From NCBI RefSeq assembly GCF_000381885.1, contig NZ_KB907215.1:178454-242453 (forward strand): DNA of 64,000 nucleotides. The letters are read 5' to 3'. Source of the DNA: Actinomadura atramentaria DSM 43919 (GTDB taxonomy: Bacteria > Actinomycetota > Actinomycetes > Streptosporangiales > Streptosporangiaceae). Shown in pieces: positions 59,026 to 64,000 of the stretch (the stretch's first letter is position 1; the number at the start of each line of letters is the position of its first letter). The notes under the pieces are model-generated. The model saw only the letters and a list, made by a program, of their open reading frames with translations, had not been told where the DNA came from and made no database searches. The translations under genes were made by a program, and so were the position numbers.

Positions 59026-59901
59026 TCAGCGACCGGCGGGGCGGAAGCGGCGGGCGACGAGCCGTGCCGCGAGGTTGAGCAGCATGATCAGCGCGATGAG
59101 GACGAGCGCGCCCGTCCACGCGCGGTTCACCGCGTTCTGGTTGGGGTCGCTCGCCTGGTCCCAGATGAAGGTGGGCAGCGAGCCCTGCGGCCCGGAGAAC
59201 GGGTCGGTGTTGATGGCCTTGGTGAAGAAGATCGTCAGCAGCAGCGGCGCGGTCTCGCCCATGACGCGGGCGACGGCGAGCATCACGCCGGTGAGGATGC
59301 CGGTGAACGCCGTCGGGAGGATGACGAAGCAGATCGTCCGCCAGCGCGGCACGCCGAGCGCGTACGACGCCTCGCGCAGGTCGTTCGGGACGAGCTTCAG
59401 CATCTCCTCGGCGGCCCGCACGACGGTCGGGATCATGAGGATCGTCAGCGCGAGCGAGCCCGCGAAGCCGCTGTACTGGAACCCGAACGTCAGCAGCCAC
59501 AGCGCGAGGACGAACAGGCCCGCGACGATCGACGGGATGCCGGTCATGACGTCCACGAAGAACCGCACGACGCGCGCGAATCGGCTGTTCCCGCCGTACT
59601 CGACGAGGTAGATCGCGGTGAGCACGGCGATCGGGACGGCGATGACGGTCGTGATCGCGACCTGCTCCAGCGTCCCGATGATGGCGTGGTAGGCGCCGCC
59701 GCCCGCGTCGCGGCCGGCGATGCCGTTCATGGAGAAGTTGAAGAACGTCGGGTCCAGCCGGTGGATTCCGTGCGCGACGACCGTCCACAGGACCGACACC
59801 AGCGGGATCACCGCGAGCGCGAACGCGATCCAGACGAAGGCGGCGGCGGCGCGGTCCTTGATCCGGCGGACCGGCGAGACCGTCCCGAGGGAGGAACTCA
59901 C
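59026..59901 (-). CDS. pstA: Phosphate ABC transporter permease PstA
   Basis: The GTG start at 59901 overlaps the pstC stop by four bases (GTGA). The 291-aa product has six TM helices and the permease EAA loop with the PstA pattern REASYALGVPRWRTICFVILP. It forms the membrane channel with PstC. It is followed by pstB after 34 bases. Confidence 0.95.
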   Translation of the reverse strand: MSSSLGTVSPVRRIKDRAAAAFVWIAFALAVIPLVSVLWTVVAHGIHRLDPTFFNFSMNGIAGRDAGGGAYHAIIGTLEQVAITTVIAVPIAVLTAIYLVEYGGNSRFARVVRFFVDVMTGIPSIVAGLFVLALWLLTFGFQYSGFAGSLALTILMIPTVVRAAEEMLKLVPNDLREASYALGVPRWRTICFVILPTAFTGILTGVMLAVARVMGETAPLLLTIFFTKAINTDPFSGPQGSLPTFIWDQASDPNQNAVNRAWTGALVLIALIMLLNLAARLVARRFRPAGR

Positions 59902-60893
59902 GCGAACTCCTTGCGACGCGCCACGACCGCGCGCGCCGCCATGTTGACGACGAGGGTGATCACGAACAGGACGAGCCCGGAGGCGATGAGCGCGCCGCGC
60001 CCGGTCTCGGACGCCTCGGCGAAGCTGTTGGCGATGTTCGCGGCGAACGTGGCGCCGCCGTCCTCCAGCAGGTGGATGTTCACGCCGGGCGCGTAGGTGA
60101 GGACCATCGCGACGGCGATGGTCTCGCCCATCGCGCGGCCGAGGCCGAGCATGGACGCGCCGATGACGCCGGATCGCCCGTAGGGCAGCACCGACATCTT
60201 GATCATCTCCCAGCGCGTCGCGCCGAGCGCGAGCGACGCTTCGAGGTGCGCGCGCGGGACCTGGAGGAACACCTCCCGCGACAGCGAGGAGATGATCGGC
60301 AGGATCATGATCGCCAGCACGATCGACGCGGTGAAGACCGAGTTCTTGCCGGGGCTGTCGCCGCCGAAGATCGGAATCCAGCCGAGCGCGGCGTTCAGGC
60401 CCTTGCTGACGCCCTCCATGTGCGGCGCGAGGACCGCGAGGCCCCACAGGCCGTAGACGATGCTCGGCACCGCGGCGAGCAGGTCCACGACGTAGCCGAG
60501 CGGGCCGCCGAGGCGGCGCGGCGCGTAGAACCCGATGAACAGCGCGATGCCGACCGCGACGGGCGTCGCGATCAGCATGGCGAGCAGGGACGACACGACC
60601 GTCCCGAACGCGAGCTGGACGATCCCGAACCGGGGCGTGGCCGCGTTGGGGTCCCACGCCTGCGACGTCAGGAAGTTCGCCTGGTCCTTCTGCAGCGCGG
60701 GGACCGCCTTCCAGACCAGGAAGGCGGCGATGGCGACGATGATCGCCAGGACGAGCGCGCCCGAGCCGCGCGCGGCGGACGCGAACACGCGGTCGCCGAC
60801 GCGCCCGGTGCTCTTCGGCATGCGCGCGCGGTGCCCGGCGCGGACGGACTCCGCCCGGTCCGCGCTGCTCTCCACGCCGGTCTCACTGGTCAC
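59898..60893 (-). CDS. pstC: Phosphate ABC transporter permease PstC
   Basis: GTG 60893 has AAGGAG five bases upstream; the frame runs open through pstS antisense-frame sequence, which is not coding. The 331-aa product has six TM helices after a 45-residue cytosolic head, with PstC blocks FLVWKAVPALQ, LAAVPSIVYGLWGLAVLAP and EASLALGATRWEMIKMSVLP. Coupled to pstA. Confidence 0.95.
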   Translation of the reverse strand: MTSETGVESSADRAESVRAGHRARMPKSTGRVGDRVFASAARGSGALVLAIIVAIAAFLVWKAVPALQKDQANFLTSQAWDPNAATPRFGIVQLAFGTVVSSLLAMLIATPVAVGIALFIGFYAPRRLGGPLGYVVDLLAAVPSIVYGLWGLAVLAPHMEGVSKGLNAALGWIPIFGGDSPGKNSVFTASIVLAIMILPIISSLSREVFLQVPRAHLEASLALGATRWEMIKMSVLPYGRSGVIGASMLGLGRAMGETIAVAMVLTYAPGVNIHLLEDGGATFAANIANSFAEASETGRGALIASGLVLFVITLVVNMAARAVVARRKEFA

Positions 60894-60932
60894 GGGATCT
60901 CCTTCTGCGGTCCGGCGGGGTGACGGCCCGCG

Positions 60933-60973
60933 GCCCCGCCGCCCGGCCGACGGTCCGTCGGCGGCGGCGGGGC
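60933..60973 (-). promoter_or_regulatory. Large pstS-pstC intercistronic hairpin
   Basis: GCCCCGCCGCC (60933-60943) pairs with GGCGGCGGGGC (60963-60973). Inside it GCCGAC/GTCGGC (60946-60951 and 60957-60962) forms a second stem around GGTCC. Such structures after the binding-protein gene protect its mRNA or partly terminate, so that more PstS than permease is made. Confidence 0.8.
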
Positions 60974-60994
60974 GGCGGTCGCCGGTCCCCTCGG

Positions 60995-62092
60995 TCAGGA
61001 CAGCGCCTTCACGGATGCCTGGACCTTGGTGAGGACGCTGTCCGGGATCGGCGCGTAGCCGAGGCCGGTCAGCGCCTTCTGCCCGGCGGCGCCGGAGGTG
61101 TAGGTGAGGAAGGACTTCACGAACTTCGCCTGGTCGGCGGGCAGGCCCTTGGAGCAGGCGATCTCGTAGGTGACGAGGACGATCGGGTAGGCCCCGGCCT
61201 CCTTCGTCGTGTAGTCGATCTTCAGCGCGAGGTCGTTGCCGGTGCCGACGACCTGGGCGCCGGCGACGGCCTTGGACGCGCTGTCGGCCGACAGCGCCGT
61301 GTACTCGCCCGCGCCGTTCTTCACCTGCGCGGTCTGGAGCTTGTTGTTCTCGGCGTAGGACATCTCGACGTAGGAGATGGTCCCGGCCGTGCCCTTCACC
61401 TGCGCGCTGACGCCGTCGGACTTGTTGGCGCCCTGGCCGGTGCCGTTCGGCCACTTCTTGGCGGGCTCCCAGGTCCACACGCCGGGGGCGGTGGCCTTGA
61501 GGTACTTGGTGAAGTTCTCGGTGGTGCCCGACTCGTCCGCGCGGTAGACGGTCTTGATCGCCGTGCTCGGCAGCTTGGCGCCCGCGTTCTCCTTGGCGAT
61601 GGCGGGATCGTTCCAGGTCTTGATCTTCCCGGCGAAGATGCCCGCGATCGTCTCGGGGGACAGCTTCAGGCCGTCCACGCCGTCGAGGTTGTAGACGACG
61701 GCGACGGGGCCGACGACCATCGGCAGGTTCCACGCGTCGTTGCCCGCGCAGCGGGTCTTGGCCGCGGTGGCCTCCTCCGGCTTCAGCGCCGAGTCCGAGC
61801 CCGCGAAGGCGACCTGGCCCTGGTTGAAGAGCTGGATGCCGGCGCCGGAGCCGTTGGCGTTGTAGTTGAGGCCCGCGCCCGCGCACTGCCGCGCGTACTC
61901 GTTCGTCCACTCCTCGACCGCGTTCTTCTGCGCGCTGGACCCGGCAGCGTTGACGGTGCCCTTCGCGCAGTCGATGTCGCCCGAGGGAGCGGCCGTGGTG
62001 CCGCCGTTGTCGTCGCTGCCGCAGGCGGTCAGGGCGAGCGCCCCCGCCAGGACGACGCCGCCGAGGGCGGCGAGCCGGGAACCGTTCTTCAC
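60995..62092 (-). CDS. pstS: Phosphate-binding lipoprotein PstS
   Basis: GTG 62092 has AGGAG eight bases upstream. The 365-aa product has a lipoprotein signal ending LTAC (Cys24), then the PstS fold: GTVNAAGSSAQKNAVEEW, YNANGSGAGIQLF, FAGSDSALKPEE, VVYNLDGVDGLKL and RADESGTTENFTKYL, the last being the phosphate-contact SGT segment. It captures phosphate outside the membrane for PstCAB. PHO-box-like repeats lie about 125-200 bases upstream, consistent with PhoP control. Confidence 0.96.
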   Translation of the reverse strand: MKNGSRLAALGGVVLAGALALTACGSDDNGGTTAAPSGDIDCAKGTVNAAGSSAQKNAVEEWTNEYARQCAGAGLNYNANGSGAGIQLFNQGQVAFAGSDSALKPEEATAAKTRCAGNDAWNLPMVVGPVAVVYNLDGVDGLKLSPETIAGIFAGKIKTWNDPAIAKENAGAKLPSTAIKTVYRADESGTTENFTKYLKATAPGVWTWEPAKKWPNGTGQGANKSDGVSAQVKGTAGTISYVEMSYAENNKLQTAQVKNGAGEYTALSADSASKAVAGAQVVGTGNDLALKIDYTTKEAGAYPIVLVTYEIACSKGLPADQAKFVKSFLTYTSGAAGQKALTGLGYAPIPDSVLTKVQASVKALS

Positions 62093-62217
62093 CGGAGGGT
62101 CTCCTCTTGAGTCTGCTTCGTCAGCGGCGCCTCCGGGGCGGGTTGCGGACGGGTGTCCGCGGCCGGGGTGCGCCGTCACAAAGGACGCTAAGCAGGCGAA
62201 GTGACCAGACCCCCCGA

Positions 62218-62239
62218 TCCAGATGAACGGGACATGAAC
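62218..62239 (-). promoter_or_regulatory. PHO-box-like direct repeat (proximal)
   Basis: On the minus strand, GTTCATGTCCC followed directly by GTTCATCTGGA: two 11-base units with the GTTCA core of the Streptomyces PhoP direct-repeat unit. It lies about 125 bases upstream of pstS. Confidence 0.75.
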
Positions 62240-62272
62240 GGAAACCGCGAGGCCGCCGAAGAATGCCCCGCC

Positions 62273-62294
62273 GTCCCGTGACCGCCAGATGAAC
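62273..62294 (-). promoter_or_regulatory. PHO-box-like direct repeat (distal)
   Basis: On the minus strand, GTTCATCTGGC then GGTCACGGGAC, again two adjacent 11-base units fitting G[TG]TCA-type PhoP sites, 33 bases upstream of the proximal box. Two such boxes suggest strong phosphate-starvation induction. Confidence 0.65.
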
Positions 62295-62361
62295 GCCCAG
62301 CTCAGACCGCCACGAACCCCCCGATTTCCCTACGTTCCAGACACTCAGGGGACACACCTGC

Positions 62362-62386
62362 GGCCCGCTCCGGCCTCCGGCGGGCC
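62362..62386 (-). terminator. Hairpin downstream of mshD
   Basis: GGCCCG (62362-62367) pairs with CGGGCC (62381-62386), and inside it CCGG pairs with CCGG around CCT. It lies 42 bases after the mshD stop and would separate mshD from pst transcription. Confidence 0.55.
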
Positions 62387-62427
62387 GGGCGGCTCGGCGG
62401 GATCGCGGAGGCGACCGACCGGTCTCG

Positions 62428-63291
62428 TCAGGGGGTTCCGTACATGACATCCACGGCGTGGCGGGTGAAGCCGAGGGATTCGTAGAGGCGGACGGCGGCG
62501 GCGTTGGACTCGTCCACGTACAGCAGGACGGACGGGACGCCGCGGTCGCGCAGGTGGTGCAGGCCGACGAGGGTCAGGGCGCGGCCGAGGCCGAGGCCCT
62601 GCGCGGACGGGTCGACGCCGACGACGTAGACCTCGCCGAGGCCGTCCGGGTGGATCTTCGTCCAGTGGAAGCCGACGAGGTCGCCGTCTCGTTCCGCGAG
62701 GAAGAACCCGGCGGGGTCGAACCAGTCCTCGGCCTCGCGGTCGGCGAGGTCGCCGGCGGTCCATGAGCCCTGCTCGGGGTGGTGGGCGAACGCGCGGGCG
62801 TTGACGCCGAGCCAGGCTTCCTCGTCCCTGCCCGGTTGGAACGTGCGTACGGTCACGCCCTCGGCGAGGCTCGGCGTCGGCGGCGCGTCGGCGGCGGGGC
62901 GGCGCATCTGGAACAGCGCGCGGACGCGTTCCATCCCGGCGGCTTCGGCGAGCGCGGCGGCGGCCGGAAGGTCGCCGTGCGCCCAGACGCGCAGCGGGCC
63001 GCCCGCGTCGGCGCGAACCGCGTCCAGCAGCGCGCGGCCGTGGCCGCGGCGGCGGTGCGCCGGGTGGACGACGAGTTCGGCGGACGCGTCCTCGCCGTCC
63101 GCGGCCGGGTCGAGATGCGCGTAACCGACGACCGCGCCGTCCTCCAGGACGACACGGCCCGGCCGCCCGCCCCGAAGCGCGATCATCGCGTGCTCCGAGA
63201 GCGGCCCGACCCCGTCCACAGCGGCCGCGATGCCCGCCAGCGCCAGCGCGTCGTCGGTCTCGTCCGCCCGCAGCCCCCGAACCTCAGCCAT
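62428..63291 (-). CDS. mshD: Mycothiol synthase MshD
   Basis: ATG 63291 (MAEVRGLRADETDDALALAG) gives 287 residues of two tandem GNAT domains. The first has VVHPAHRRRGHGRALL; the second has VYVVGVDPSAQGLGLGRALT and the MshD-typical end YVDESNAAAVRLYESLGFTRH. It acetylates Cys-GlcN-Ins to complete mycothiol, the main actinobacterial thiol, so the host makes mycothiol. The frame remains open upstream into low-complexity DNA that is not coding. Confidence 0.95.
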   Translation of the reverse strand: MAEVRGLRADETDDALALAGIAAAVDGVGPLSEHAMIALRGGRPGRVVLEDGAVVGYAHLDPAADGEDASAELVVHPAHRRRGHGRALLDAVRADAGGPLRVWAHGDLPAAAALAEAAGMERVRALFQMRRPAADAPPTPSLAEGVTVRTFQPGRDEEAWLGVNARAFAHHPEQGSWTAGDLADREAEDWFDPAGFFLAERDGDLVGFHWTKIHPDGLGEVYVVGVDPSAQGLGLGRALTLVGLHHLRDRGVPSVLLYVDESNAAAVRLYESLGFTRHAVDVMYGTP

Positions 63292-64000
63292 GATCGCCAC
63301 CCTACGCCCGCCCTTCCGTCCCGAACCGCCCCAGCCCACCCCACGCATCCCGAACCCGCCCAACCACCCCAGCCCACCCCGCAGCATCCCCCGCACCGCC
63401 CCGGACCACCCGGCCCCCCGCCGCCCCCCGCCGCCTCGCCCCGCGCCGGACCGCGCCGGACCGCGCCGGACCGCGCCGGACCGCGCCGTACGTCCGAGGC
63501 TGGACCACGCTACGCGGTCCGGGCCGCGCTGGACCGGGCCGCGCTGGACCGGGCTGCGCCACCGGGCCGGGCCGGGCCGGACGTGCCGCACGTCCGGGGC
63601 CGGGCCGCGCCACGCGGGCCGTGCCGCGCGGTCCGGACGGTCGGCGGCCATGCGGCGTGGTGATGGCGGGGCGCCCCTGCGCCGCGCCGGGCTGCAGGGC
63701 ACTGGAATGCCCCGGGCCGCATCGCGCCGCCCTGGCCGGGTCGCGGCGTGCCGGGCTTGGCGGGCCGCGCTAGACCGCGCCGCACTGCGCCGCGCCGCGC
63801 CGACCGAACCGCGACAAGCCGAACCGCGCCGAACCGACCCGCGCAGTGCCGGATTGAGCGGCGCCGGACCGGACCGACCGCGACAAGCCGCGCCGGACCG
63901 TACAGGACCACACCAAGCCGGACAGTGCCGGACTGGACCGGATCGCCGGGCCGGACTGGGGGGCCTGACTGGGCGGAGCCGGACCGCCCGCGTCGCGCCG
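63292..64000. other. Low-complexity GC-rich region without recognisable genes
   Basis: About 700 bases dominated by CCG/GCG/GGAC words. Long open frames on both strands give only Arg/Pro/Ala/Gly-rich translations. CCGCGCCGGA-like words recur irregularly to the window end. I see no gene, tRNA or terminator. Confidence 0.6.
63441..63490. repeat. Five copies of a 10-bp tandem repeat
   Basis: CCGCGCCGGA is repeated exactly four times (63441-63480) and once with one change (63481-63490). A 10-bp period is about one helical turn and does not preserve reading frame. Confidence 0.9.

Noticed and set aside
63292..63702. N-terminal extension of MshD
   Set aside because: The frame is open upstream, but the sequence is low-complexity; the MshD fold begins at ATG 63291.
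1..64000. tRNA, rRNA, transposase or integrase genes
   Set aside because: I looked for conserved tRNA arms and for transposase/recombinase motifs and recognised none; absence here is not proof.

Overview
The window is very GC-rich actinobacterial DNA. It carries a mycothiol synthase gene (mshD), a GlnR-type nitrogen regulator, a YbaB/EspI/mycosin-type ESX (type VII) secretion locus and many GTG/TTG starts. Together these point to a filamentous actinomycete. Actinomadura or a related Thermomonosporaceae genus is my best guess, made from gene content and not from any search.

Layout. 1-6.4 kb: envelope-type glycosyltransferases around a divergent promoter, plus a membrane protein cut by the window edge. 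6.5-13.2 kb: short-chain dehydrogenases paired with regulators (MmyB-like, HxlR, MerR) and a poorly coding stretch at 9.6-11.9 kb holding small unknown genes and a degenerate 36-bp tandem repeat. 13.4-33 kb: first part of a type VII secretion region. It contains a membrane-anchored protein with about 12 Asp-box repeats, an EspI/MinD-like ATPase flanked by paralogous proline-rich single-TM proteins, WXG100-like proteins, a mycosin, a glycine-rich PPE-like protein, three WXG100 proteins, EccB and EccD. A DUF6817-like gene at 23 kb has its 3' end repeated downstream.

33-40 kb: a polymorphic-toxin island. It has a deaminase-like toxin (HSE...PC-x4-C), three intact SUKH-4-type immunity genes, one decayed SUKH-4 pseudogene, a P-loop NTPase joined to WD40-like sequence by a repetitive linker, and a SUKH/deaminase-like hybrid. 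40.2-52.9 kb: second part of the secretion region. A fused EccCa-Cb ATPase sits between two YbaB/EbfC-family genes. A two-gene cassette (98-aa helical protein plus a large hydrophobic protein ending in ETPPWD) occurs twice, around an EamA exporter and an 18-bp tandem repeat, followed by a second mycosin. EccE and EccA are not recognisable in the window.

52.9-64 kb: conserved core metabolism. It holds an sseC-like gene, thiosulfate sulfurtransferase and DUF4395 with a cysteine-containing leader peptide upstream, a thioredoxin-like protein, an LmeA-like protein, a MoaD/ThiS-like protein, glnR, a 34-bp tandem repeat array, pstSCAB with two PHO-box-like direct repeats and a large pstS-pstC hairpin, and mshD. 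The last 700 bases are low-complexity and apparently gene-free. The secretion parts probably work as one ESX apparatus: EccB, EccC and EccD form the pore and motor, mycosins process or stabilise, and WXG100, PPE-like and ETPPWD proteins are candidate substrates. The toxin and immunity genes between them look like accessory cargo.
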